This document shows positions 1 to 9,258 of a stretch of DNA of 64,000 nt, in pieces; position 1 is the first letter of the stretch, and every line of letters begins with the position of its first letter. The notes under the pieces are model-generated. The model was given only the letters and a program-made list of their open reading frames with translations. It did no database searches and had not been told where the DNA came from. Source of the DNA: Sphaerotilus microaerophilus (GTDB taxonomy: Bacteria; Pseudomonadota; Gammaproteobacteria; Burkholderiales; Burkholderiaceae_C); assembly GCF_023734135.1 (NCBI RefSeq), contig NZ_AP025730.1, positions 4,836,001-4,900,000 of the forward strand, written 5' to 3'. The translations under genes were made by a program, and so were the position numbers.

Positions 1-1
1 G

Positions 2-451
2 GTGTGGTCGAACGTGTACTACCACGAGGCAAGCGACCGAATCGCCTGCGGCGACGCGCTGTGGCAGGCCAACACCTCGAATGCCGGTGTCGTCTTCACC
101 GAGGTCAGGCCAGCAGGCGCCGCGCGGCCCGCCAGCGTCGCCATTGCCACAATCCGCCCGCTAGCGGTGCAGTGGGACGCCCAGGGCGGCCTGCTCTCGG
201 GCACGGTTCGCTTGGTGGAACAGGGGCGCCGCGGAACGGTTCAGGTGGACCTGCCAGAAGGTCGCGGTAGCTGCACCGGGGCGCACGAGATGCAAGCGGA
301 TGGCCGCGGCGTGTGGTCGGTCGCTTGCTCGAACGGAGCCACCGCGGCGGGCACGTTCCAGGCGCTGGGGGCCGGGAAGGGCTCGACCGGGTCGGGCGTG
401 GACGCAGGCGGAGGGAGGGTTCAGTTCACCATCGGGCCGGCATCGCAATGA
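2..451 (+). CDS. Hypothetical protein, probably 5'-truncated by the window edge
   Basis: The reading frame is open from the first complete codon, a GTG at position 2, so the true start may lie upstream. About 149 residues are visible. The C-terminal half contains an extracellular-type pattern with two cysteines (near GSCTG and VACSNG) followed by a Gly-rich stretch ending in VQFTIGP. This resembles the beta-rich C-termini of small lipoproteins and periplasmic proteins found in integrated elements. No signal peptide is visible, which fits a missing N-terminus. The gene is followed 64 bp later by a zinc-ribbon gene on the same strand. Function unknown; the call as a real gene rests on codon bias and the shared direction with its neighbour. 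Confidence 0.5.
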   Translation: MWSNVYYHEASDRIACGDALWQANTSNAGVVFTEVRPAGAARPASVAIATIRPLAVQWDAQGGLLSGTVRLVEQGRRGTVQVDLPEGRGSCTGAHEMQADGRGVWSVACSNGATAAGTFQALGAGKGSTGSGVDAGGGRVQFTIGPASQ

Positions 452-515
452 TCGAGCGTCCGCAGGTTTCATAAGTTGCCTGATGATTTCGGATGCTCAC
501 TCACGGGAGTAGTGC

Positions 516-1085
516 ATGGCTCGCTTCAGCAAAGACTGCACGGAGGACCTGCTGGCGCTCGACGTGCGCCAGCTACAGCGCGACGGGATGCTGACGCCCG
601 GCTACACCGGGGCGCTGAACTGGTCCCGCCGGGGGCAGACCGTGGCGACGGTCAACCTGACGGCGGGTGCCGACCGCGTGACCCTGGGCTACCGGATGAG
701 CGAGCGTGGCGGCGAGTGGCGGCCGATGAGCTTCCCCGTGCAACTCGACCGGACGGCGTGCAACTTCGGCGGGGGGCGCGCGTGGTGGCTGTGCCCGTGC
801 TGCGGTAGGCGCGTGGCCGTGCTGTACATCGGCGGATCTGGCCCCGCGTGCCGGCACTGCTACCGCCTGGCCTACCGGTGCCAGCGCGAGACCCACAGCG
901 ACCGCGCAGGCCGGCGGGCCGACACACTGCGCGCCCGGCTGGGATGGCATCCCGGAATCCTGAACGGCAGCGGCACCAAGCCGAAGGGCATGCACTGGCG
1001 CACGTACTGGCGTCTGCGGCTCGAACACGATGCCCACGCGCAGCGGTGCATGGCTGGGATCGCGGAGAAGTTCGGGATCGTCTGA
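516..1085 (+). CDS. Cys4 zinc-ribbon hypothetical protein (accessory-element type)
   Basis: A 189-residue protein with a clear zinc-ribbon: cysteines 93, 95 and 96 (WLCPCCGRRV) and 112 and 115 (ACRHCYRLAY), about 16 residues apart. The N-terminal part is beta-rich, the C-terminal part basic and rich in Arg and Trp, suggesting nucleic-acid contact. Proteins of this architecture are common, and functionally unassigned, near integrase genes of genomic islands and prophages in proteobacteria (family knowledge, not searched here). It is the last gene before a strong terminator at 1267 that appears to close the accessory segment. DNA binding is an inference. Confidence 0.6.
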   Translation: MARFSKDCTEDLLALDVRQLQRDGMLTPGYTGALNWSRRGQTVATVNLTAGADRVTLGYRMSERGGEWRPMSFPVQLDRTACNFGGGRAWWLCPCCGRRVAVLYIGGSGPACRHCYRLAYRCQRETHSDRAGRRADTLRARLGWHPGILNGSGTKPKGMHWRTYWRLRLEHDAHAQRCMAGIAEKFGIV

Positions 1086-1266
1086 GGCTGCGCCGCCCAG
1101 CGCCACGAGTAGGGCCGGCGAGCCTCGAAAGCGGGGGTACCGAAGGCAGACCGGGGGAACAAATGGGGGAACAAACCGAAATCCACACGGCACGGACCAA
1201 GCATCCATGCGGGTTGCAGGTCGAAGTGTGGTTCGGACAAGCGTCACAAAGACCCACGACCGCGCA

Positions 1267-1302
1267 AGCCCCTAGAGAAATCAACGCTCTAGGGGCTTTT
1301 TT
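1267..1302 (+). terminator. Rho-independent terminator after the zinc-ribbon gene
   Basis: A perfect 11-bp stem (1267-1277 with 1287-1297) around a 9-nt loop, followed by a T run. It lies 180 bp after the zinc-ribbon gene stop in otherwise gene-free DNA (1086-1384), where I see only this hairpin, two near-identical GGGGGAACAAA motifs near 1155 and 1166, and the tandem repeat at 1306. Confidence 0.8.
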
Positions 1303-1305
1303 CAT

Positions 1306-1325
1306 GTCACGTCCAGTCACGTCCA
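1306..1325 (+). repeat. Two tandem copies of the 10-mer GTCACGTCCA
   Basis: GTCACGTCCA occurs at 1306-1315 and again at 1316-1325, directly after the terminator and at the apparent boundary between accessory DNA (left) and backbone (right). The position would suit a recombination or attachment site, but no second copy is visible in the window, so this is an inference. Confidence 0.5.
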
Positions 1326-1384
1326 CGCTGGACAGCGCACCCGGACCGGGGGAACAGGCCCTGTGCAGACCCCAAATCGCGGAC

Positions 1385-2383
1385 TCACTTCACCGCTGGC
1401 GCCAGCAGCGCCACGGCGCCCGAGAAGGTGAGGAACGCAAAGCCCGTGGTGACCAGCACGATGCGCGCGATGCGGCCCGCATCGGCCCCATAGCGCTCGG
1501 CCAGCATCGTCACGTTGCTCGCGCTGGGCAGGGCGGCCAGCAGGGCGAGCACGTTCACCGTGAACGCATCGATCGCCAAGCCCTGCCCCATGGCCAGGTG
1601 GCCCATTGCCAGCACCAGCAACGGGTGCAGGAACAGCTTGCAGACGGCCACCAACGGGACATCGCTGCGGCGCCGCATCCCGGCACTGGCGCCAGCACCC
1701 CCAGCACTGCCCCGCTGAAGCGCAGACTGGCGCTGCGCGCGCGCCAGGACGGCCCCCAGTGTGAACAGCGCCACCGGCGTGGCCGCATCGGCCAGCATCG
1801 AAACGGGTTTCATCAGCACGTTCGGCAGTGCCCAGCCCCCAGCGGACACTGCGCAGCCCAGTGCCACGGCCCAGGGCAGAGGGTTCACCGCCATGCCCTT
1901 GAGCGCACCGGCCAGTGCCCGGCGCACCCCATGGTCCTGCGCGCTGCCCAGGCGCGAGAGGGCAATACACAACGACGTGGTGACCACCATGTCCACCACC
2001 AGTGCCACGATCACCGGCGCAGCGGCCTGCGGCCCCAGCAGGCCGGCCAGCAGCGGTACGCCCATGAAGCCGGAGTTCGGGAACACGGCCACCAGCGCGC
2101 CGAAGGCACCATCGTTCCAGCCTGCGCGCCGGGTGCTGGCCATGGTGAAGACGATCAGCAGCAGCGCACACAGCAGCCAGATGCCGAAGACCGTCGCGTC
2201 GAGCAGCTTGGCGATCGGCGTGGCAGCGCCGAAGCGGTACAGCATGCACGGCAGCGCGAAATACAGCACGAAGACGTTCAGTGCCGGGATCGCCTCCATC
2301 GCCAGCCAGCCACGCCGCGTCACCAGGTAACCGCAGAGCACGAGGGCGAAGAACGGGAAAGTGACTTCAAAGATGTTCAGCAT
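1385..2383 (-). CDS. AEC-family transporter (auxin efflux carrier superfamily)
   Basis: A 332-residue polytopic inner-membrane protein starting MLNIFEVTFPFFALVLCGYL, with about ten hydrophobic segments in the two five-helix halves usual for the AEC family. The motif FPNSGFMGVPL in the first half and PSASNVTML in the second are typical of bacterial members, which export small carboxylic or amphipathic acids. The chosen ATG (2383) begins directly with the first membrane helix. The longer open frame upstream adds only low-complexity charged sequence and is rejected. Substrate unknown. A second, diverged AEC gene lies at 38069-38977. Confidence 0.85.
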   Translation of the reverse strand: MLNIFEVTFPFFALVLCGYLVTRRGWLAMEAIPALNVFVLYFALPCMLYRFGAATPIAKLLDATVFGIWLLCALLLIVFTMASTRRAGWNDGAFGALVAVFPNSGFMGVPLLAGLLGPQAAAPVIVALVVDMVVTTSLCIALSRLGSAQDHGVRRALAGALKGMAVNPLPWAVALGCAVSAGGWALPNVLMKPVSMLADAATPVALFTLGAVLARAQRQSALQRGSAGGAGASAGMRRRSDVPLVAVCKLFLHPLLVLAMGHLAMGQGLAIDAFTVNVLALLAALPSASNVTMLAERYGADAGRIARIVLVTTGFAFLTFSGAVALLAPAVK

Positions 2384-2482
2384 GGGCGGGCGAGAATACC
2401 CGCTCGGTCCGCGCTGGGAGCGACTCGCCCCAGCCCCTGCGCTCACCACCCAGAGTCCTCCCCCTGACCACATTGCCCTGCG

Positions 2483-2914
2483 ATGCGACATCCCGCCCGT
2501 TGGCGCCGCCTGCCCTGGCTGATCGCCGGCCTGATCAGCCTGGTGCTGGGCATCGTCGGCATCTTCGTGCCGCTGCTGCCCACCACGCCCTTCGTGCTGC
2601 TGGCGGCGGCCTGCTTCTCGCGCGGCAGCAGCCGCTGCGAACGCTGGCTGGTCTCGCACCCGCGCTTTGGCCCGATGGTGCGCGAGTGGCGCGCCCACCA
2701 CGCGGTGCCGCTGCGGGCCAAGCAGTTCGCCATCGGGATGATGACGTTCGGCTCGGTCTCCGCCTGGCTGTCGCTGCCGCGGCTTCACTGGCTGCCAGCG
2801 CTGTGCTGCACGATGGTGGCGATCTGGATGTGGCGCCTGCCCACCAGCCGGACCGGGCTGGATGCCGCACCGGCTGCATCGTCGGCCGCCGAGCCTCGGC
2901 GCATCGTCGACTGA
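2483..2914 (+). CDS. YbaN-like DUF454 inner-membrane protein
   Basis: 143 residues. Membrane segments lie near residues 12-45 (two close helices) and 82-115. The signature LVLGIVGIFVPLLPTTPFVLLAA, followed by a Cys- and Ser-rich stretch and the basic loop HPRFGPMVREW, is characteristic of DUF454 (E. coli YbaN). Function is unknown in this family. The last codons and the stop (2912-2914) lie inside the left inverted repeat of the adjacent insertion sequence, so the present C-terminus may have been set by that insertion. Length is still in the normal family range. Confidence 0.85.
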   Translation: MRHPARWRRLPWLIAGLISLVLGIVGIFVPLLPTTPFVLLAAACFSRGSSRCERWLVSHPRFGPMVREWRAHHAVPLRAKQFAIGMMTFGSVSAWLSLPRLHWLPALCCTMVAIWMWRLPTSRTGLDAAPAASSAAEPRRIVD

Positions 2915-2930
2915 GAAGCCGTGAACGAAC
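2911..2930 (+). repeat. Left terminal inverted repeat of the IS1182-like element
   Basis: Pairs with 4543-4562. The inner 10 bases GTGAACGAAC match perfectly and the outer 10 match at 7 positions. The TGA stop of the upstream DUF454 gene lies within it. Confidence 0.75.
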
Positions 2931-3079
2931 CACAGAGAGGCAAGCCCGACGCAGGCAAGACGTGGCCTTCGCGAGATGGGCGGTGCGGCGCGGACGGCGG
3001 TGGGCAGCGCGCGCTGGGCGTGTGGGTGCGCGCGGCAGCCAGGGCTGGCGCGCCGCGCAGGTGCTGCTGGGCGGCCAGA

Positions 3080-4516
3080 TCAGGCCATGAAGGCGAAATT
3101 CAGGCTTCGCATGCGCATCAGGTTGTGCGCCAGGGCGTGCCAGAGCAGCACCGCACGCGCCTTGACCAGGCCGCACACGTTCAGGCGCGTGAAGCCGCGC
3201 CGTCGCAGCTGCGCGTTGGCGCACTCCACGCTGGCACCGCGCCAGACGTACAGGTCCTTGCCCCAGTGGCTGGCCATGAGGCTGCGCCACTGGGCTTGCG
3301 CCGGGGAATCCGAGGGCTTGGGCGCCAGTGCATTGATATCGGGGTTGCGGCTGCGCGCAGCGGGCAGCACGGGCTGCGTGCCGCGCTCGGTGAGCGCATC
3401 AATGGCGGCCAGCTTGGTGTAGCCGCCATCGGCCAGCCAATGGTCGGGCGTGAGGCCGTAGCGCTGCTGCACGGCCTGATGCAGGGGGTCCATCTGCCCC
3501 ATGTCCGAGCCGCTGTTGACCAAGTCCACGGCGGCAATGAGCTGCGTTGCCGCATCGACAGCCAGTTGGGCGTTGAAGGCCGGGCGGAAGCCCCCGTCGG
3601 CCATCTTCATGACGCGCGCATCGGCGTCGGTGCTGCTCACGCGCGGCTCGGGCGGCACCTTGGGTTCGGGGGCGGGCGGCGCGGGAGGATCGCCGTCGTG
3701 GTCGCGCCCGCGTCGTTTGGAGGGCTTGGCCTTCTTGGGCTCGGCCGCCGGCTTGATCCGCTCCATCGTCGCCAGCGCGGCAGCCAGGCGCTGCTCGCGC
3801 TCACGTGCCGCGCGTTCCTGGGCGGCCTGCTTGCGCCGCGAACTGGCCCCGGCGTCCTCGGCCAGTTCGCGCTTGAGGGCCTGGACCTGCGCCTGGGCCT
3901 GGGCATGCAGTTGCGCGAGCTTGTCGCGCCGACGAAAGCTCGACGCCTTGGCCGAGGCACGCACGCGCAGTCCGTCCTGCGCCACCACGTTGAGCGTGAC
4001 CAGCCGGCGATCGAGCAGTGCGGCAATCGAGCGCGTGAGCTGCGCATCCAGCCACGCCTCGTGCTGGGTCCGAAAGTCCGCCAGCGAGTGGTAGTTCACC
4101 CCCACGCCGCCGCAGATCCAGCGGTAGGCATCGTCGCGCTCGCACAGCCGGTCGACTTCGCGCGCCGAGCCCACCCCGTCGATGGTGGCCCATAGCCACA
4201 GTGCCACCAGGATCGCCGGATCGATGGCCGGCGCGCCCCCGCGCCCGTCCACCGACTTGATGCGCGCATACAGCGGCGCCAGGTCCAGCGACTGCACGAA
4301 GGCCCACACGGTGCGCGCCGCATGGTCATCTGCCAGTACCGAATCCAGATCGCACGCTCGCAATTCGACCTGATCGCGCTGTGCCGACATCACCCGCGCG
4401 GCGCGCGGTGCCTCTTGCCTGGGCTGCTGCGCAGCCACCTCGAGCAGCTCCCCTTCGCCGAACAGCCCCGTTTGGGCCTGTTGTTCTTCTTCCGGTCTTG
4501 TCGTCGCTGCGCTCAT
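3080..4516 (-). CDS. IS1182-family transposase
   Basis: A 478-residue DDE transposase. The N-terminal half contains the family block AIDPAILVALWLWATIDG, and further on YRWICGGVGVNYHSLADFR. Next come the first catalytic Asp region (VVAQDGLRVRA), a long charged coiled-coil-like insert rich in Ala, Lys and Arg (about residues 215-300), the second block (DHWLADGGYTKLAAID) and a C-terminal glutamate region (ASVECANAQLRRRGF). No frameshift or internal stop is seen, so the enzyme is probably functional. It reads towards the left inverted repeat and fills most of the element. Confidence 0.88.
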   Translation of the reverse strand: MSAATTRPEEEQQAQTGLFGEGELLEVAAQQPRQEAPRAARVMSAQRDQVELRACDLDSVLADDHAARTVWAFVQSLDLAPLYARIKSVDGRGGAPAIDPAILVALWLWATIDGVGSAREVDRLCERDDAYRWICGGVGVNYHSLADFRTQHEAWLDAQLTRSIAALLDRRLVTLNVVAQDGLRVRASAKASSFRRRDKLAQLHAQAQAQVQALKRELAEDAGASSRRKQAAQERAAREREQRLAAALATMERIKPAAEPKKAKPSKRRGRDHDGDPPAPPAPEPKVPPEPRVSSTDADARVMKMADGGFRPAFNAQLAVDAATQLIAAVDLVNSGSDMGQMDPLHQAVQQRYGLTPDHWLADGGYTKLAAIDALTERGTQPVLPAARSRNPDINALAPKPSDSPAQAQWRSLMASHWGKDLYVWRGASVECANAQLRRRGFTRLNVCGLVKARAVLLWHALAHNLMRMRSLNFAFMA

Positions 4517-4542
4517 GCCCCGCTTAACGATTCAGACCCAAC

Positions 4543-4562
4543 GTTCGTTCACACCTTCTGAG
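4543..4562 (-). repeat. Right terminal inverted repeat of the IS1182-like element
   Basis: Inverted copy of 2911-2930. It ends 10 bp before the dinB stop codon, so the element lies just beyond the 3' end of dinB. Confidence 0.75.
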
Positions 4563-4572
4563 GCCCCACGGA

Positions 4573-5916
4573 TCAGGCCGCGTCCTCCGCCTCCGGGAAC
4601 AGCGGCAGGGTCTGCTCGTCCATGACAGCCGCCCGCCGGGCCGCGGTGGCCACCGAGCCGGTCGGCGAGACCACGCGTTCCGAGCTCGCCAGGGTCGGAG
4701 GGCGTGCGGGTGCTTGAGGTGCCCGGGGCGCTGCCAACGGGAGGCCATCGCGCCCCAGCCGCACCAGGCTGCCCACGCGCGCCCCCAGCAGGCGCAGCCG
4801 CCGGCTCAGGTTGACCCGCTTGAGGCACTGCCCCGCCGCCTCGCGGATGGCCGCGCCATCCTGGGTCGGCTGCTCGACGGTGTGGTCACGCGTGACGGTG
4901 CGGAAATCGTCGAAACGCAGCTTGATGCCGATGGTGCGCCCGGCGTAGCCCTTGCGCTGCAGGTCCTCGGCCACCCTCTCGCACAGCCAGGTGAAGATCC
5001 GGCCCAGCTCCGGCCGATCGCTGCGCGGATGCAGGTCGCGCTCGAAGGTCGTCTCACGGCTGATCGACACCGGCTCACTCTCGGTCACCACCGGGCGCTC
5101 ATCGTGGCCCTGCGCGGCCTCGTGCAGCCAGTGGCCGTGGGCGGCGCCGAATTCCGCCACCAGGTCAGCCTGCGGCCAGGTGGCCAGCTCGCCCACGGTG
5201 TGCACGCCCAGCGCCTCCAGCCGCGCCGCCGCCTTGGGGCCGACGCCGTTGATGCGTCGCACGGGCAGAGGCCAGATGCGGCTGGGCACGTCCTCGGCCA
5301 TCACCACGGTCAGGCCGTCGGGCTTGTCCAGGTCGCTGCAGATCTTGGCCAGCAGCTTGTTGGGCGCCAGGCCGACCGAGCAGCTCAGCCCGGTGGCGCG
5401 GCGCACGTTGTTCTTGAGCTCCTGCGCCAGCGCCCGGGCGCCCCCCAGGGGGTCGAAGCCGACCGCATCGCGCGCCCCGGGCACCTCGCTCAGGTCGATG
5501 TAGATCTCGTCGATGCCGCGGTCCTCGATCACCGGCGCGAGCTCGGCCACCGCCGCCTTGAAGCGGCGCGACAGGCGGCGGTACTCGTCGAAGTCGGCCG
5601 GCAGCAGGATGGCGTTGGGCGCCAGCGCGGCGGCCTTCATCAACCCCATGCCGGAGTGCACCCCCATCGCGCGGGCCTCGTAGGTGGCGGTGGTGATCAC
5701 GCCGCGGCCGGTGTAGTCGCGCAGGCGCGGCCAGTCGCCCTCGGGTGTGGCCTGGCCGGCGGCGCGCCGCCCGCCCACCACCACGGGCAGGCCGCGCAAC
5801 TCCGGGCGGCGCAGCAACTCCACGGAGGCGTAGAACGCATCCATGTCGAGGTGGGCGATCAGGCGCTGCGGCGAACGGCCTGGCGAACAGCCCATCGGAC
5901 GGTCGGGGTCGGCCAT
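4573..5916 (-). CDS. dinB: DNA polymerase IV (Y-family translesion polymerase)
   Basis: 447 residues. The catalytic acidic pair is in HLDMDAFYASVE (Asp24, Asp26), and the second metal site in RGIDEIYIDLSEV (Asp136, Glu137). The little-finger domain follows a helix-hairpin-helix-like block (RRINGVGPKAAARLEALG). The C-terminus ends in QTLPLF (435-440), a canonical beta-clamp binding peptide, which supports the assigned 3' end. The enzyme copies past damaged bases with low fidelity. Compared with E. coli DinB there is an extra stretch of about 15-20 residues after VVVGG near residue 50. The start ATG at 5916 lies 87 bp from the divergent tldD start, so the shared gap holds both promoters. The stop is 10 bp from the IS element. 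Confidence 0.93.
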   Translation of the reverse strand: MADPDRPMGCSPGRSPQRLIAHLDMDAFYASVELLRRPELRGLPVVVGGRRAAGQATPEGDWPRLRDYTGRGVITTATYEARAMGVHSGMGLMKAAALAPNAILLPADFDEYRRLSRRFKAAVAELAPVIEDRGIDEIYIDLSEVPGARDAVGFDPLGGARALAQELKNNVRRATGLSCSVGLAPNKLLAKICSDLDKPDGLTVVMAEDVPSRIWPLPVRRINGVGPKAAARLEALGVHTVGELATWPQADLVAEFGAAHGHWLHEAAQGHDERPVVTESEPVSISRETTFERDLHPRSDRPELGRIFTWLCERVAEDLQRKGYAGRTIGIKLRFDDFRTVTRDHTVEQPTQDGAAIREAAGQCLKRVNLSRRLRLLGARVGSLVRLGRDGLPLAAPRAPQAPARPPTLASSERVVSPTGSVATAARRAAVMDEQTLPLFPEAEDAA

Positions 5917-6003
5917 GCCCGGATTGTCGACCCGCCGCTCCCTGCCCAACAGATGGAAACCACCTCGGCCGCAGCCGGCGCCCGGCCTGCCTAGAATCAG
6001 TCC

Positions 6004-7467
<1,464 letters not shown>

Positions 7468-7553
7468 GGCGCGCCCGGATCCGACGTCTGCCGCACCGCC
7501 CCCACGATCGCCGTCAGACTCGCGCCAAGTTCGACGTGCTACATTTCGCCGCT

Positions 7554-7637
7554 ATGCATCGCCCGGCCTTCTTCTTCGGCTTTTACTTTTGGTTCTCGCA
7601 CCGCACCGGCGGAGGAGAGGCCAGCGTACAGCCCTAG
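7554..7637 (+). CDS. Aromatic-rich leader peptide of the aroG attenuator
   Basis: A 27-codon ORF ending in TAG at 7635-7637. Residues 6-14 read FFFGFYFWF: six Phe, one Tyr and one Trp, with only one Gly between them. It is followed by a basic/Gly segment whose codons contain an antiterminator arm (7606-7612), then by a rho-independent terminator, then by the gene for DAHP synthase. The layout is that of pheL and trpL. Ribosome stalling at the aromatic codons when charged tRNA is scarce would free the 7606-7612 arm. No strong Shine-Dalgarno is seen before the ATG. A weak -10-like TACATT at 7540-7545 would start the transcript only about 2 nt before it, so the peptide may be translated from a leaderless or near-leaderless mRNA (inference). 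Confidence 0.82.
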   Translation: MHRPAFFFGFYFWFSHRTGGGEASVQP

Positions 7638-7689
7638 CAGGGCGCTCGCAGATCCAGAAAACCGCCGGAACCCCCGGCGGTTTTTTTTT
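7606..7689 (+). promoter_or_regulatory. Transcription attenuator controlling aroG
   Basis: Two mutually exclusive structures can be read directly. The antiterminator pairs CCGGCGG (7606-7612, inside the leader peptide) with CCGCCGG (7662-7668). The terminator pairs ACCGCCGG (7661-7668) with CCGGCGGT (7674-7681). A ribosome that reaches the stop at 7637 would cover the first arm and favour termination; one stalled on the Phe codons at 7569-7577 would leave it free and favour read-through into aroG. Feedback by aromatic amino acid supply is inferred from leader composition and the downstream gene. Confidence 0.8.
7657..7689 (+). terminator. Rho-independent terminator of the aroG leader
   Basis: An 8-bp GC-rich stem (7661-7668 with 7674-7681), 5-nt loop, preceded by AAAA and followed by nine T residues. 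It ends 75 bp before the aroG ATG. It is the termination half of the attenuator. Confidence 0.88.
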
Positions 7690-7764
7690 GCCCCTTGCGA
7701 TCCTCACGATCCGCACGACCCGCATCCCCCCTCACCTTCCTCATCGACTTCGGAGACCTTCGTC

Positions 7765-8886
7765 ATGAACGCCAAAGCCACCCATCTCGCCGCCGACAGC
7801 TGGCCGGCCCCCGTGGACAAGACCTCGCAGACCGATGACGAAAGGATCCACGACGTGACCCCGCTGCCGCCGCCAGAGCACCTCATCCGCTTCTTCCCGA
7901 TCCGCGGCACCGCGGTCGAATCCCTGGTGGCCGACACGCGCCGCCACATCCGCCACATCATGCACGGCAAGGACGACCGCCTGCTGGTCGTCATCGGCCC
8001 CTGCTCGATCCACGACCCGGCCGCCGCGCTGGAGTACGCGCGCCGCCTGCTGCCGCTGCGCCAGAAGTACGCCGGCACCCTGGAGATCGTGATGCGGGTG
8101 TACTTCGAGAAGCCGCGCACCACCGTGGGCTGGAAGGGCCTGATCAACGACCCTTACCTCGACGAGAGCTACCGCATCGACGAGGGCCTGCGCATCGCCC
8201 GCCAGCTGCTGCTGGACATCAACCGGCTGGGCATGCCCGCGGGCAGCGAGTTCCTCGACGTGATCTCGCCGCAGTACATCGGCGACCTGATCAGCTGGGG
8301 CGCGATCGGTGCGCGCACCACCGAGAGCCAGGTGCACCGCGAGCTGTCCTCGGGCCTGTCGGCGCCGGTGGGTTTCAAGAACGGCACCGACGGCAACCTG
8401 AAGATCGCCATCGACGCGATCCAGGCGGCGTCGCGTCCGCACCACTTCCTGTCGGTGCACAAGAACGGCCAGGTGGCCATCGTCACCACCAAGGGCAACC
8501 AGGACACCCACGTCATCCTGCGCGGCGGCAAGACCACCAACTACGACGCCGCCAGCGTTGCCGCTGCGGTCAAGGAACTGGAGGGCGCCAAGCTGGCCCC
8601 GAACGTGATGGTCGATTTCAGCCACGCCAACAGCAGCAAGCAACACGAGCGCCAGCTGGTGGTCGCGCGCGACATCGCCGACCAGATCTCGGGCGGAAGC
8701 CGCCAGGTCTTCGGTGTGATGGTGGAAAGCCACCTCGTCGACGGCGCCCAGAAGTTCACGCCCGGCAAGAACGACGTCGCCAAGCTGACCTACGGCCAGA
8801 GCATCACCGACGCCTGTATCGGCTGGGAGGATTCCGAGCAACTGCTGGAAATCCTGCATCAGGCCGTGAAGGCGCGCCGCGGCTGA
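7765..8886 (+). CDS. aroG: 3-deoxy-7-phosphoheptulonate (DAHP) synthase, class I
   Basis: 373 residues. Catalyses condensation of phosphoenolpyruvate and erythrose 4-phosphate, the first step of the shikimate pathway. Family blocks: LLVVIGPCSIHD near residue 75, MRVYFEKPRTTVGWKGLINDP near 112, GARTTESQVHRELSSGLS near 180 and GFKNGTDGN just after it. The metal-ligand region VMVDFSHANSSKQ is near 280. It is longer than E. coli AroG (350) because of an N-terminal extension of about 25 residues. Expression is predicted to depend on the attenuator at 7606-7689. Whether the enzyme itself is inhibited by Phe, Tyr or Trp cannot be read from the sequence alone; the Phe-dominated leader makes Phe the best guess. 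Confidence 0.95.
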   Translation: MNAKATHLAADSWPAPVDKTSQTDDERIHDVTPLPPPEHLIRFFPIRGTAVESLVADTRRHIRHIMHGKDDRLLVVIGPCSIHDPAAALEYARRLLPLRQKYAGTLEIVMRVYFEKPRTTVGWKGLINDPYLDESYRIDEGLRIARQLLLDINRLGMPAGSEFLDVISPQYIGDLISWGAIGARTTESQVHRELSSGLSAPVGFKNGTDGNLKIAIDAIQAASRPHHFLSVHKNGQVAIVTTKGNQDTHVILRGGKTTNYDAASVAAAVKELEGAKLAPNVMVDFSHANSSKQHERQLVVARDIADQISGGSRQVFGVMVESHLVDGAQKFTPGKNDVAKLTYGQSITDACIGWEDSEQLLEILHQAVKARRG

Positions 8887-8933
8887 GGCGTTAGCATCGC
8901 CCCATTCAGCAACAGAATCCGGAGAGTGCCGCT

Positions 8934-9239
8934 ATGCGAGGCGAGGTGTTGGTCAGTTTCGGACCCGAACAGGGTCGGCAATGGTCGGTGGAAACCGCCC
9001 TCGACAACTGGGCGGCCCGCGCCTGGCTGGACGCGCAGTTCCTCGAACTCGAGTGCGAGCCGCTGCGCGCCTCCGGCAAGGTGCTGATCGCCGACAAGCT
9101 GCTGGCGATCGTGGACGCGGCCGGCGACGATCGCTTTGCCGACGCCGATTGGGGCCGGCAGTTCGCGGAGGCGGTGATCGCCGCCACGCAGCGCAGCCTG
9201 GTGCGCATCGACCTGACCAACCGCAGCGTCAACTACTGA
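8934..9239 (+). CDS. Conserved hypothetical protein, about 100 residues
   Basis: 101 residues, mixed alpha/beta by composition, rich in Trp, Asp and Ala, with no signal peptide, membrane helix or metal motif. It ends in the polar stretch [11 protein letters not shown]. It follows aroG by 47 bp on the same strand and has strong coding bias, so it is probably co-transcribed. I do not recognise the family; it looks like a soluble, lineage-restricted protein. Confidence 0.65.
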   Translation: MRGEVLVSFGPEQGRQWSVETALDNWAARAWLDAQFLELECEPLRASGKVLIADKLLAIVDAAGDDRFADADWGRQFAEAVIAATQRSLVRIDLTNRSVNY

Positions 9240-9258
9240 CGCCGCGGCGGGCCGGTGC

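Larger units (their letters stand above)
2911..4562. mobile_element. IS1182-like insertion sequence
   Basis: About 1.65 kb, bounded by imperfect 20-bp inverted repeats: CTGAGAAGCCGTGAACGAAC at 2911-2930, and on the opposite strand CTCAGAAGGTGTGAACGAAC at 4543-4562 (17 of 20 identical, including an identical inner 10-mer). It carries one intact transposase gene on the minus strand. No convincing target-site duplication is visible, so the outer edges may be off by a few bases. It sits between the DUF454 gene and dinB without destroying either. Confidence 0.8.

Noticed and set aside
1086..1384. Possible tRNA or tRNA fragment as an attachment site
   Set aside because: No cloverleaf or T-arm consensus was found; the only strong structure is an ordinary terminator.
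2384..2788. N-terminal extension of the AEC transporter to 2788
   Set aside because: The extension is charged low-complexity sequence antisense to the DUF454 gene; the ATG at 2383 begins at the first membrane helix.
2921..4195. A 424-codon plus-strand frame across the insertion sequence
   Set aside because: Antisense shadow of an intact transposase with recognisable family motifs.
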